From positions 31,046 through 36,466 of the forward strand of contig NZ_MOMC01000069.1 of assembly GCF_001983105.1 (NCBI RefSeq): 5,421 bases of DNA, written 5' to 3'. Within the stretch, counting starts at the first letter, position 1; every line of letters begins with the position of its first letter. This stretch comes from Pseudofrankia asymbiotica. Lineage in GTDB: Bacteria > Actinomycetota > Actinomycetes > Frankiales > Frankiaceae. The position numbers and the translations under genes are program-made. Positions 1 to 5,421 of the stretch are shown one piece after another. The notes under the pieces are model-generated. The model did no database searches and was not told the origin of the DNA. It saw only the letters and a list, made by a program, of their open reading frames with translations.

Positions 1-480
1 GGCTGGATCCCGTACTTCCTCGAGCGCATCGACCGGACCTACGACATGCACCACCTGTGGACCGGCCAGAACTTCGGCGACAAGCTGCCGAGCGAGGTGT
101 TCCGGGAGCACTTCCTCACCTGCTTCATCGAGGACCCGGTCGGCGTCGAGCTGCGGCACAAGATCGGTATCGACAACATCGCGTGGGAGTGCGACTACCC
201 GCACTCCGACTCGAGCTGGCCATGGCCGGGCGAGGAACTGCTCAAGTCCGCGGCCGGCGTGCCGGACGAGGACATCAACAAGATGTCCTACGAGAACGCC
301 TGCCGTTGGTACTCCTTCGACCCGTTCGCGCACCGCTCGAAGGAGCAGTCCACCGTCGGGGCGCTGCGGGCCGAGGTCGCCGGCCGTGACGTCGAGACCA
401 GGTCCTTCGACAAGGGCCGCTTCGAGATCAAGCACGACGGCATCTCCCTCGGCGAGATGACGTCGAAGGCCACCGCCTAG
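1..480 (+). CDS. Amidohydrolase family protein, C-terminal part (5' end outside window)
   Basis: This is the last 159 codons of a metal-dependent hydrolase of the amidohydrolase-2 (TIM-barrel) family. The frame is open from base 1 and ends at TAG 478-480. The visible start, GWIPYFLERID, is a phrase common in actinobacterial members that act on ring-derived acids. The segment NIAWECDYPHSDSSWP (about codons 61-76) carries the late Asp (codon 65) that in this family is a metal or catalytic ligand on the last barrel strands. PDEDINKMSYENACRWYSFDP, about 90 codons in, is the usual closing helix where these proteins describe the residence of the active site's last loop. The remaining 60 or so residues form a charged tail that I do not recognise. 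The N-terminal metal-binding His residues are outside the window, so activity (hydrolase or decarboxylase) and substrate cannot be assigned. The following acyl-CoA ligase suggests a catabolic setting. The family call is firm; the exact function is unknown. Confidence 0.85.
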   Translation, partial: GWIPYFLERIDRTYDMHHLWTGQNFGDKLPSEVFREHFLTCFIEDPVGVELRHKIGIDNIAWECDYPHSDSSWPWPGEELLKSAAGVPDEDINKMSYENACRWYSFDPFAHRSKEQSTVGALRAEVAGRDVETRSFDKGRFEIKHDGISLGEMTSKATA

Positions 481-497
481 CGCCGTTCGCGTCCCGA

Positions 498-536
498 CCA
501 CCGGCAGCCTCCGCCGCACGCGGAGGTCGCCGGTGG
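498..536 (+). terminator. Strong GC hairpin after the amidohydrolase gene
   Basis: Left arm 498-514 (CCACCGGCAGCCTCCGC) pairs with right arm 520-536 (GCGGAGGTCGCCGGTGG) around a five-base loop. The 17-position stem has one A-C mismatch and one G-U pair in its middle. It begins 17 bases after the stop codon. No T-run follows, which is common for hairpin terminators in high-GC actinobacteria. Termination is inferred from the position and stem strength. Confidence 0.7.
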
Positions 537-632
537 CGGCTTACCGACCCCTGGAACGGGCTCCGGGCTCCGGCACGCGAGGCCGCACCGTCGTCGCGAG
601 CCCTTCCATGCCCGCTGCCTGGGCTGACCTGC

Positions 633-642
633 GAGAAGAAGG
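633..642 (+). promoter_or_regulatory. Ribosome binding site deciding the GTG start of the acyl-CoA synthetase
   Basis: The purine run GAGAAGAAGG lies 11 bases before GTG 654. It is the only purine-rich stretch close upstream and supports the GTG start over any internal one. The frame also fits, since the protein's N-terminus aligns with the family's usual beginning (FWELVERRAAATPD at about residues 29-42). I see no convincing -10/-35 pair in the 537-632 stretch before it; that stretch holds only a short GGGCTCC direct repeat near 560-573. Confidence 0.55.
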
Positions 643-653
643 CGGTTGATCGG

Positions 654-2333
654 GTGAGCGGCACGGCGGCAGGCCCGCGGACCGACGGTGTGTACGCGGG
701 CCCGCCCGCGCCCGACTGGGACGCGCGCTCCTTCTGGGAGCTGGTCGAGCGCAGGGCGGCGGCCACGCCCGACACCGAGCTGCTCGTCGACGACCTCGGC
801 CGGAGCCTGACCGCCGCGGGGTTCCGGCGCGCCGCCGAGCGGGTCGCGGCGGCGCTCGCGGCGCGCGGGATCGGCATCGGCACGGTGGTGAGCTGGCAGC
901 TGCCGACGACGTTGGAGTCGGTGGTGCTCATGGCCGCGCTCGCCCGCGTCGGCGCCACCCAGAACCCGATCATCCCGACGCTGCGCGAACGCGAGGTCGC
1001 CTACGTCACCGCGAAGGCGGCGACCTCGCTGTTCGTCACCGTGCCGCGCTGGCGCGGCTTCGACCACGGGGCGATGATCTCCTCGATCAGCGCCGCGCGT
1101 GTCGACGCCGGCGAGCCCGCCATCGACGTGCTGCTCGTCGACCACCGCGCGCTCGTGCTCGGCGAGGCCGGCGCCGCGGCGGCGGGCGACAGCCTCGCCC
1201 TGCCGATGGCCGACGAGTCGGAGCCCGTCCCGCCCCCGGCGCCGCCGGCCGGGCCGGGGGAGGCCCGCTGGATCTACACCACCTCGGGCACCACCGCGGA
1301 CCCGAAGGGCGTGCTGCACACCGACGTCTCGGTGTCGGTCGCGGCGCGCGGGAGCGTCTCCGGCGTCGCCTCGACGCCCGCCGACCTCTACCCGATCGCG
1401 TTCCCCATGGCCCACATCGGCGGCGCCGTCATGCTCTCCGCGTCGCTGCTGTCCGGGATGAGGCTGCTGCTGCTCGACAGCTTCGACGCCGAGGCGTCCC
1501 CCCGGACGATGGCGGCGCTCGGGGCGACCTTCCTCGGCTCCGCCCTGCCGTTCCTGCGGGCGTACATCGCCGCCGCGGCCGCCGACCGGGCGAAGGACCC
1601 GGGCGCGGTGCTCTTCCCGAAGCTGCGGGCGGCTTTCAGCGGCGGCGCGCCCAAGCCGCCCGGCCTGCACACCGAGGTCGCCCGGCAGCTCGGCGGCCGT
1701 GGCGTGCTCTCCAGCTGGGGCATGACCGAGTTCCCGCTGGCGACGCACGCCCGCCTCGACGACACCGACGACGAGCTCACCGTCTCCGAGGGCCGCCCCG
1801 CCCCGGGCGTCGAGCTGCGGGTCGCCGCGTTCGACGGCACCCCGTGCCCACCCGGCGAGGAGGGCGAGCTGCTGGTCCGCGGCGCGCAGCTCTTCTCCGG
1901 CTACCTCGGCGTCCCCGCCGCCGAGACCGCCGGCCTCTTCGACGCCGACGGCTTCTTCCGCACCGGCGACCTCGGCGTCGTCGGCCCGCGCGGCCACGTC
2001 CGCATCACCGGCCGCCGCAAGGACGTCATCATCCGCAACGCGGAGAACATCGCGGCGCCCGAGGTCGAGGACATCCTCGCCACTCACCCGTCCGTCGCCG
2101 AGGTCGCCGTCATCGGCCTGCCCGACGAGCGCACCGGTGAACGCTGCTGCGCCGTCATCCGCCTCGCCGAAGGCGCCGCGCCCGTCACCCTCGCCGGCCT
2201 GGCCACCCACGCCCAGGCCGCGGGCCTGGCGACGTTCAAGCTCCCCGAACAGCTCGAGATCGTCACCGACCTCCCCCGCACCGACATGGGCAAGATCGCG
2301 AAGAATCTCCTGCGCCGACGCTACGCGCCCTGA
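654..2333 (+). CDS. AMP-forming acyl-CoA synthetase (cyclohexanecarboxylate/medium-chain acyl-CoA ligase type)
   Basis: This 559-residue ANL-superfamily ligase activates a carboxylic acid with ATP to an acyl-adenylate and passes it to coenzyme A. All signature motifs are present in order. The phosphate-binding loop YTTSGTTADPKG starts at residue 208. FSGGAPKP lies near 325-332, and SSWGMTE spans 353-359. RTGDL has its ribose-binding Asp at 439. The hinge motif ITGRRKDVIIRNAENI spans 451-466, and PRTDMGKI contains the catalytic Lys547. The length is normal for the family and nothing looks broken. The variant RNAENIAAPEVE, together with the N-terminal SWQLPTTLESVVLMAALARVGATQNPI, resembles actinobacterial proteins annotated as cyclohexanecarboxylate-CoA or medium-chain acyl ligases. 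That is recollection of the family, not a search. The amidohydrolase 174 bases upstream hints at shared catabolism, but a hairpin lies between them. The enzyme class is near certain; the substrate is open. Confidence 0.93.
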   Translation: MSGTAAGPRTDGVYAGPPAPDWDARSFWELVERRAAATPDTELLVDDLGRSLTAAGFRRAAERVAAALAARGIGIGTVVSWQLPTTLESVVLMAALARVGATQNPIIPTLREREVAYVTAKAATSLFVTVPRWRGFDHGAMISSISAARVDAGEPAIDVLLVDHRALVLGEAGAAAAGDSLALPMADESEPVPPPAPPAGPGEARWIYTTSGTTADPKGVLHTDVSVSVAARGSVSGVASTPADLYPIAFPMAHIGGAVMLSASLLSGMRLLLLDSFDAEASPRTMAALGATFLGSALPFLRAYIAAAAADRAKDPGAVLFPKLRAAFSGGAPKPPGLHTEVARQLGGRGVLSSWGMTEFPLATHARLDDTDDELTVSEGRPAPGVELRVAAFDGTPCPPGEEGELLVRGAQLFSGYLGVPAAETAGLFDADGFFRTGDLGVVGPRGHVRITGRRKDVIIRNAENIAAPEVEDILATHPSVAEVAVIGLPDERTGERCCAVIRLAEGAAPVTLAGLATHAQAAGLATFKLPEQLEIVTDLPRTDMGKIAKNLLRRRYAP

Positions 2334-2387
2334 GATTCGGAAGACGCCCCCGCGAGAACGTCCACTCGTCTTGGCCCGGCGCCGGCG

Positions 2388-2414
2388 CCGAGGGCGCCCC
2401 AGCGCCCGAGTCGG
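2388..2414 (+). terminator. Candidate terminator after the acyl-CoA synthetase
   Basis: GGGCGC (2392-2397) and GCGCCC (2402-2407) form a perfect six-pair stem with a CCCA loop. It is extended by CCGA (2388-2391) pairing with TCGG (2411-2414) across a three-base bulge. It lies about 55 bases after the stop codon. A self-complementary GGCGCCGGCGCC (2378-2389) just before it could form a competing fold. There is no T-tract, and such hairpins are frequent by chance at this base composition. Confidence 0.4.
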
Positions 2415-2663
2415 TTCCGCGGAACGTGGTGATCGTCGGTTCGTTCGGCTGTTCAGTCGAGCTCGTTGGTGGGCACCGCGTACAGCTCCGGTTGCTTAGT
2501 GATCGAGCGCGCGGCCGCGGCCTCGCGCGGCCTCCGCGACCCGGTCGGCAAGCCTGGACGGCAGCCCGCGGACGATCTCCCGTCCGGCGGCGGGCGGTCG
2601 CACTGTCATGTCGTTTTTCCGCGAGACCTGGCGCCCGGTGGCGAGCACGCTAGACGGGTGGAC
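2415..2663. other. Intergenic gap before alkA, with a weak antisense short ORF
   Basis: This is the non-coding remainder between the ligase terminator and alkA. On the - strand an ATG at 2609 opens a 37-codon frame ending at TAA 2496. It reads MTVRPPAAGREIVRGLPSRL and then an Arg/Ala-rich stretch. A second - strand frame, shifted by one base, continues with ITKQPELYAVPTNELD and stops at TGA 2455-2453. Read together they look a little like one small protein with a frameshift in the GC-rich run near 2510-2525. I do not recognise the protein. The ATG has only a weak GGAAA upstream. The gap should also hold the alkA promoter, but no good -35/-10 pair is visible; the nearest candidate is TAGACG at 2651-2656. 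Confidence 0.3.
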
Positions 2664-4160
2664 ATGGACGTTGAGCGGTGCGTGCGAGCTGTTCAGGCGC
2701 GGGACGAGCGCTTCGACGGCTGGTTCTTCACCGCGGTGCTCACCACCGGGATCTACTGCCGCCCCAGTTGTCCGGCCACGCCGCCGAAGCCCGAGAACAT
2801 GCGGTTCTTCCCGAGTGCCGCGGCGGCGCAGCAGGCGGGCTTCCGGGCCTGCAAGCGCTGCCGGCCGGGCGCTGTGCCGGGCTCGCCGCAGTGGAACGAG
2901 CGCGCGGACCTCGTCGCCCGCGCGATGCGGCTGATCGCCGACGGGCTGGTCGACCGCGAGGGTGTGCCGGGGCTCGCCGCCCGGCTCGGTTACAGCGTTC
3001 GCCAGCTCGAACGGCAGCTGATGGCGGAGCTGGGGGCCGGGCCGCTGGCCCTGGCCCGGGCGCAGCGCGCCCAGACCGCGCGCCTGCTGATCGAGACGAC
3101 CACGCTGCCGATGGCCGATCTGGCGTACGCGGCTGGCTTCGCCAGCGTGCGCGCGTTCAACGAGACGGTCCAGGAGGTCTTCGCGCTCTCACCGAGCGAG
3201 CTGCGGACGCGGGCGAAGGCCGTCGACGAGCCAGGTGCACCGGGCGCCAGAACAACCGGCACGAGAACAGCCGGCACCATCGTCGTGCGGCTCCCGTTCC
3301 GGCGGCCGCTGTGCCCGGACAACCTCTTCGGCCACCTGGCGGCCACGGCGGTGCCGGGGATCGAGGAGTGGCGCGACGGCGCCTACCGCCGGACGCTGCG
3401 ACTGCCGCACGGGCATGCCGTCGTGGCGCTGCGCCCGGCGCCGGAACACGTCGAGTGCCGGCTGGCCCTGTCCGACCTGCGTGACCTGACGACCGCGATC
3501 AGCCGGTGCCGGTGGCTGCTCGACCTGGACGCCGACCCGGTCGCGGTCGACGCCCAGCTCGGCGCGGACGAGGCGCTGGCCCCGCTGGTCGCCAAGAGCC
3601 CCGGCCGGCGGGTCCCGCGCACCACCGACCCGGCGGAGTTCGCGATCCGCGCGGTGCTCGGCCAGCAGGTGTCGACGGCCGCCGCGCGCACACTCGCGGC
3701 GCGGCTGGTGGCCACGCACGGCGAGCCCGTCGAGGACGTGGACGGCGGGCTGACCCACCTGTTCCCGACCACGTCGGCCCTGGCCGAGCTGGACCCGGAG
3801 ACGCTGGCGATGCCCCGGTCGCGGCGGGCGAGCGTAGGCGCGCTGGTCACCGCCCTCACCGCGCGGGACGTGGAGCTGGACGTCGGCGGCGACTGGGAGC
3901 GGGCCAGGGCCCAGCTCGCGGAGGTGCCGGGCATCGGGCCCTGGACCGTCGAGCTGGTCGCGATGCGCGCGCTCGGCGACCCGGACGCCTTCGTGGCCAC
4001 GGACCTCGGCGTGCGGCGCGCGGCGGTCGATCTCGGCCTGCCGTCGACGCCCGCGGCGCTGACGGCGCGTTCCGCGCCCTGGCGGCCGTGGCGTGCCTAC
4101 GCGGTCCAGTACCTCTGGGCGACGGGCGACCACCCGATCAACCGGCTTCCGTCCGGCTGA
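2664..4160 (+). CDS. alkA: Ada-AlkA fusion: methyl-phosphotriester sensor/AraC-type regulator with 3-methyladenine DNA glycosylase
   Basis: This 498-residue protein joins the Ada regulatory half to an AlkA glycosylase. Residues 1-70 are the Ada zinc domain. Cys32, Cys36, Cys63 and Cys66 (YCRPSC and CKRC) match the four zinc ligands of E. coli Ada, where the first Cys accepts a methyl group from DNA phosphotriesters. Residues about 77-185 form an AraC-type double helix-turn-helix. After a short linker (about 190-205), the AlkA N-domain starts near 206 (IVVRLPFRRPLCPDNLFGHL). The glycosylase core follows: AVLGQQVST (330-338), the helix-hairpin-helix VPGIGPWT (421-428), and Asp447 in ATDLGVRR at the position of E. 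coli AlkA catalytic Asp238. It should excise N3- and N7-alkylated purines and probably activates repair genes when methylated. The frame is open back to 2466, but homology begins at about ATG 2664. GTG 2658 is an alternative, and neither has a clear Shine-Dalgarno. ogt follows downstream. Confidence 0.93.
   Translation: MDVERCVRAVQARDERFDGWFFTAVLTTGIYCRPSCPATPPKPENMRFFPSAAAAQQAGFRACKRCRPGAVPGSPQWNERADLVARAMRLIADGLVDREGVPGLAARLGYSVRQLERQLMAELGAGPLALARAQRAQTARLLIETTTLPMADLAYAAGFASVRAFNETVQEVFALSPSELRTRAKAVDEPGAPGARTTGTRTAGTIVVRLPFRRPLCPDNLFGHLAATAVPGIEEWRDGAYRRTLRLPHGHAVVALRPAPEHVECRLALSDLRDLTTAISRCRWLLDLDADPVAVDAQLGADEALAPLVAKSPGRRVPRTTDPAEFAIRAVLGQQVSTAAARTLAARLVATHGEPVEDVDGGLTHLFPTTSALAELDPETLAMPRSRRASVGALVTALTARDVELDVGGDWERARAQLAEVPGIGPWTVELVAMRALGDPDAFVATDLGVRRAAVDLGLPSTPAALTARSAPWRPWRAYAVQYLWATGDHPINRLPSG
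3249..3278 (+). repeat. 15-bp tandem duplication in the Ada/AlkA linker
   Basis: AGAACAACCGGCACG (3249-3263) is followed directly by AGAACAGCCGGCACC (3264-3278), with two differences in 15. The copies are in frame and encode RTTGT then RTAGT (residues 196-205), exactly at the hinge between the regulator and glycosylase halves. Both copies use AGA and ACA, codons rarely used in the surrounding gene, so the segment looks like a recent slippage insertion. Confidence 0.8.
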
Positions 4161-4200
4161 CCAGCCTTCGTCCGGCTGACCCAGCCTCCGCCCGGCTGAC
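4151..4200 (+). repeat. 19/20-bp repeat spanning the alkA stop codon
   Basis: The motif GTCCGGCTGACC(C)AGCC begins at 4151 and again at 4170. A third, shorter copy (GCCCGGCTGAC) begins at 4190. The first copy encodes the last Ser-Gly of AlkA and its TGA stop (4158-4160), so the stop codon itself has been copied: further TGAs occur at 4177 and 4197. The third copy runs into the 15-bp array that follows. Confidence 0.75.
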
Positions 4201-4302
4201 GCTGATCCGAGTGACGCCAATCCGGTTGACGTTGATCCAAACGACGTTGATCCAAACGACGTTGATCCGATCGACGTTGATCCGATCGACGCTGATCCGA
4301 TT
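4198..4302 (+). repeat. Seven-unit 15-bp tandem array between alkA and ogt
   Basis: Seven contiguous units start at 4198, 4213, 4228, 4243, 4258, 4273 and 4288. The consensus is GACGTTGATCCRAWC. Units 3 and 4 are identical (GACGTTGATCCAAAC), as are units 5 and 6 (GACGTTGATCCGATC). Units 1 and 7 differ from these at two or three places, and unit 2 (GACGCCAATCCGGTT) is the most diverged. The array fills nearly all the 162-base gap and ends six bases before the ogt ribosome binding site. Being a multiple of three, it puts a TGA in the same frame in nearly every unit and leaves another frame open. It is less GC-rich than its surroundings. Function is unknown: slippage debris, a spacer in the ogt leader, or repeated protein-binding sites are possible. 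Confidence 0.9.
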
Positions 4303-4308
4303 GACCCC

Positions 4309-4314
4309 GAGGAG
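4309..4314 (+). promoter_or_regulatory. Strong ribosome binding site of ogt
   Basis: GAGGAG ends eight bases before ATG 4323 and is followed by further purines (AGAAGAAG). It is by far the best Shine-Dalgarno in the window and fixes the ogt start. It gives ogt its own efficient initiation even if it is transcribed together with alkA, whose start by contrast has no clear site. Confidence 0.85.
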
Positions 4315-4322
4315 AGAAGAAG

Positions 4323-4859
4323 ATGTCTGCCCAGCAGTCAGAGCACGTGACCCACACGGTGATCGACAGCCCGATCGGCGGCCTCACCCTGGTCGCCGTC
4401 GATGGTCTGCTCGCGGGTCTCTACATGGAGGAGCATCGGCACCGCCCTGGGGCGGAGACGTTCGGGGAGCATGACCCGACCGCGTTCGGCGACGTCATCG
4501 CCCAGCTGCGGGCGTACTTCGACGGAACGCTGACGGACTTCGACCTGCCGCTGGCCCCGCGGGGGAGCGTGTTCCAGCGCATCGTGTGGACCGCCCTGCG
4601 CGAGATCCCCTATGGGCGGACCATCTCGTACGGCGAACTGGCCGACCGCATCGGCCGGCCAGCCGCGGCGCGCGCCGTCGGCCTCGCGAACGGCCGCAAC
4701 CCGATCAGCATCATCGTGCCGTGCCACCGCGTCATCGGGTCCACCGGCGACCTGACCGGCTACGGCGGCGGCCTCGACCGCAAGCGCCACCTGCTGGCGC
4801 TCGAGGCGAGCCGCGTCCCGGCCGAGGCCGGTCCCGGCGCGCGCCGCACGTTGTGGTGA
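4323..4859 (+). CDS. ogt: Methylated-DNA--protein-cysteine S-methyltransferase (O6-methylguanine repair)
   Basis: This 178-residue suicide repair protein moves the alkyl group from O6-alkylguanine (and more slowly O4-alkylthymine) in DNA to its own cysteine. The active site IIVPCHRVIG has acceptor Cys134 and His135. Other family residues are in place by comparison with human AGT: the helix-turn-helix YGRTISYGELADRIGRP, the arginine finger Arg117 in AARAVG, Asn126 in GRNP, and Glu161 in LLALEAS. The N-terminal half (TVIDSPIGGLTLVAVDGLLAGLYM) is the usual beta-sheet domain. The length is typical. The gene lies 162 bases after the Ada-AlkA gene, with no evident terminator between, so co-transcription or shared control is likely. 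The last four residues (RTLW) and the stop are encoded by the first unit of a 16-bp tandem repeat, so the extreme C-terminus may be strain-specific. Free-standing Ogt complements the fusion, which lacks Ada's methyltransferase domain. Confidence 0.95.
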   Translation: MSAQQSEHVTHTVIDSPIGGLTLVAVDGLLAGLYMEEHRHRPGAETFGEHDPTAFGDVIAQLRAYFDGTLTDFDLPLAPRGSVFQRIVWTALREIPYGRTISYGELADRIGRPAAARAVGLANGRNPISIIVPCHRVIGSTGDLTGYGGGLDRKRHLLALEASRVPAEAGPGARRTLW

Positions 4860-4892
4860 ACACACGTTGTGGTGAACACACGTTGTGGTGAA
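4845..4892 (+). repeat. Three 16-bp tandem units starting at the ogt stop codon
   Basis: Units occupy 4845-4860, 4861-4876 and 4877-4892, with sequence CACACGTTGTGGTGAA. The first unit differs by one base (CGCACG...). The first unit encodes the last four residues and stop of ogt. Because 16 is not a multiple of three, the TGAs at 4857, 4873 and 4889 fall in all three forward frames. Units 2 and 3 are identical, which points to recent duplication. Confidence 0.92.
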
Positions 4893-4939
4893 CCCTCGTC
4901 GAACCGGTCAGCCCGCCAGGCGGCCGGCCGGGGACAGAT

Positions 4940-4971
4940 GGTCCGGGGCGGCCGAACGGCCACCCCGGACC
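4940..4971. terminator. Hairpin between convergent ogt and cysC, likely bidirectional terminator
   Basis: GGTCCGGGG (4940-4948) pairs with CCCCGGACC (4963-4971). After one C-A mismatch, GGCCG (4950-4954) pairs with CGGCC (4957-4961) over a tiny AA loop. GGTCAGC (4906-4912) and GCTGACC (4979-4985) could form an outer stem around it. It sits 80 bases after the ogt stop and 17 bases from the cysC stop on the other strand, which suits shared termination. No T-run is present on either side. Confidence 0.65.
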
Positions 4972-4987
4972 CGGGTGAGCTGACCGC

Positions 4988-5421
4988 CTATTCCGCCGGG
5001 GGTGGGGCGAGGAGGCCGGTCTCGTGAAGGTAGGTGACGACCTGTTCGGCGCTCTGGTCGGGGGGAATGGCGCCGGAGGCGTCGAGGTGGATTTCGGGGT
5101 GTAGTGGGGCTTCGTAGGGGGAGTCGATGCCGGTGAAGTTGGTGAGTTCGCCGCGGCGGGCTTTGGCGTAGAGGCCCTTGCGGTCGCGGGATTCGGCGAC
5201 GTCGAGGGGTGTGTCGACGTGGACCTCGATGAACTCCCCGTCGTCGAGCAGGTCGCGGGCGAGCTGGCGTTCGGCGCGGAAGGGGGAGATGAAGGAGGTG
5301 AGGACGATGAGTCCGGCGTCGGCCATGAGTTTCGCGACCTCGGCGACGCGGCGGATGTTCTCGACGCGGTCGGCTTCGGTGAAGCCGAGGTCCTTGTTGA
5401 GGCCGTGGCGGACGTTGTCGC
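4988..5421 (-). CDS. cysC: Adenylylsulfate kinase, C-terminal part (5' end outside window)
   Basis: This - strand gene ends at TAG 4990-4988 and stays open to the right window edge (first full codon at 5419), giving 143 visible residues. APS kinase phosphorylates adenylylsulfate with ATP to make PAPS for sulfate assimilation or sulfation. The visible part begins [18 protein letters not shown], the substrate-binding segment that follows the P-loop. FISPFRAER carries the conserved Ser of the family. The lid region includes [20 protein letters not shown], then [20 protein letters not shown]. It ends with a normal C-terminus. The ATG at 5326 is internal, since strong family sequence continues upstream of it. 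The P-loop (GxSGxGKS) would lie outside the window. A CysN-CysC fusion or a stand-alone CysC cannot be told apart here. It converges on ogt and is probably unrelated to the repair genes. Confidence 0.93.
   Translation of the reverse strand, partial: DNVRHGLNKDLGFTEADRVENIRRVAEVAKLMADAGLIVLTSFISPFRAERQLARDLLDDGEFIEVHVDTPLDVAESRDRKGLYAKARRGELTNFTGIDSPYEAPLHPEIHLDASGAIPPDQSAEQVVTYLHETGLLAPPPAE

Noticed and set aside
477..2210. Long - strand open frame opposite the acyl-CoA synthetase
   Set aside because: Its translation is Gly/Arg/Ala/Asp-rich low-complexity sequence without any family motif. It mirrors the real gene, as expected from high third-position GC.
2466..2663. Upstream in-frame extension of the alkA product to 2466
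   Set aside because: The extra 66 residues have no resemblance to the Ada domain, which begins at about residue 1 from ATG 2664. The extension is just an open frame in GC-rich DNA.
3189..4220. Long - strand open frame opposite alkA
   Set aside because: It has Arg/Gly-rich shadow composition, no motifs, and fully overlaps a gene with intact catalytic residues.
4226..4231. TTGACG in the array as a -35 box for ogt
   Set aside because: No TANNNT-like -10 lies 16-19 bases downstream, and TTGA recurs in most units simply because of the repeat.
4198..4302. CRISPR array
   Set aside because: The repeats are only 15 bp, directly contiguous without unique spacers, and no cas genes are nearby.
3506..4474. 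+ strand open frame that reads the 15-bp array as a TLIRS/TLIQT pentapeptide-like repeat
   Set aside because: It looks like a repeat protein only because 15 bp equals five codons. The rest of the frame is an Arg/Ala-rich shadow of alkA and ogt, the residues do not follow the A(D/N)LxX pattern, and no ribosome binding site or separate start serves the repeat part.
4988..5326. Short - strand gene starting at ATG 5326
   Set aside because: Adenylylsulfate kinase sequence ([18 protein letters not shown]) continues in frame upstream to the window edge, so this ATG is internal.

Overview
The window comes from a very GC-rich genome with strong G/C at third codon positions. This fits an actinobacterium. 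The gene content and style resemble Frankia, Mycobacterium and their relatives, but that placement is inference from sequence style and remembered family resemblance, not a database search. Four genes lie on the + strand and one on the - strand. Both end genes are cut by the window edges.

Left part (1-2333), catabolism: the 3' end of a TIM-barrel amidohydrolase runs to 480 and is followed by a strong GC-rich hairpin terminator (498-536). After it comes a complete acyl-CoA synthetase of the AMP-forming (ANL) family (654-2333), closest in style to actinobacterial cyclohexanecarboxylate/medium-chain acyl-CoA ligases. Both proteins suit breakdown of a cyclic, aromatic or steroid-like acid, but the substrate cannot be read from the sequence. 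The hairpin suggests they are at least partly separate transcripts. A gap of about 330 bases follows, with a second candidate terminator and a weak antisense short ORF.

Middle (2664-4859), alkylation DNA repair: an Ada-AlkA fusion carries an Ada zinc/methyl-acceptor domain, an AraC-type helix-turn-helix and an AlkA 3-methyladenine glycosylase. It is followed by ogt, an O6-methylguanine-DNA methyltransferase. As I recall, Mycobacterium tuberculosis has the same order (Rv1317c alkA, Rv1316c ogt). Together they give a methyl-phosphotriester sensor/regulator, base excision of N-alkylpurines and direct reversal of O6-alkylguanine. The Ogt protein supplies the domain that E. coli Ada carries at its C-terminus.

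The most unusual aspect is a cluster of short tandem repeats at the junctions of this repair locus: a 5-codon duplication in the linker between the regulator and glycosylase halves; a 19/20-bp repeat that includes the alkA stop codon; seven 15-bp units filling the alkA-ogt gap up to the ogt ribosome binding site; and three 16-bp units that begin with the last codons and stop of ogt and put a TGA in all three frames.

Right part (4860-5421): a short convergent intergenic region with a long GC hairpin separates ogt from the 3' portion of a - strand adenylylsulfate kinase gene (cysC, sulfate assimilation), whose 5' end lies beyond the window.
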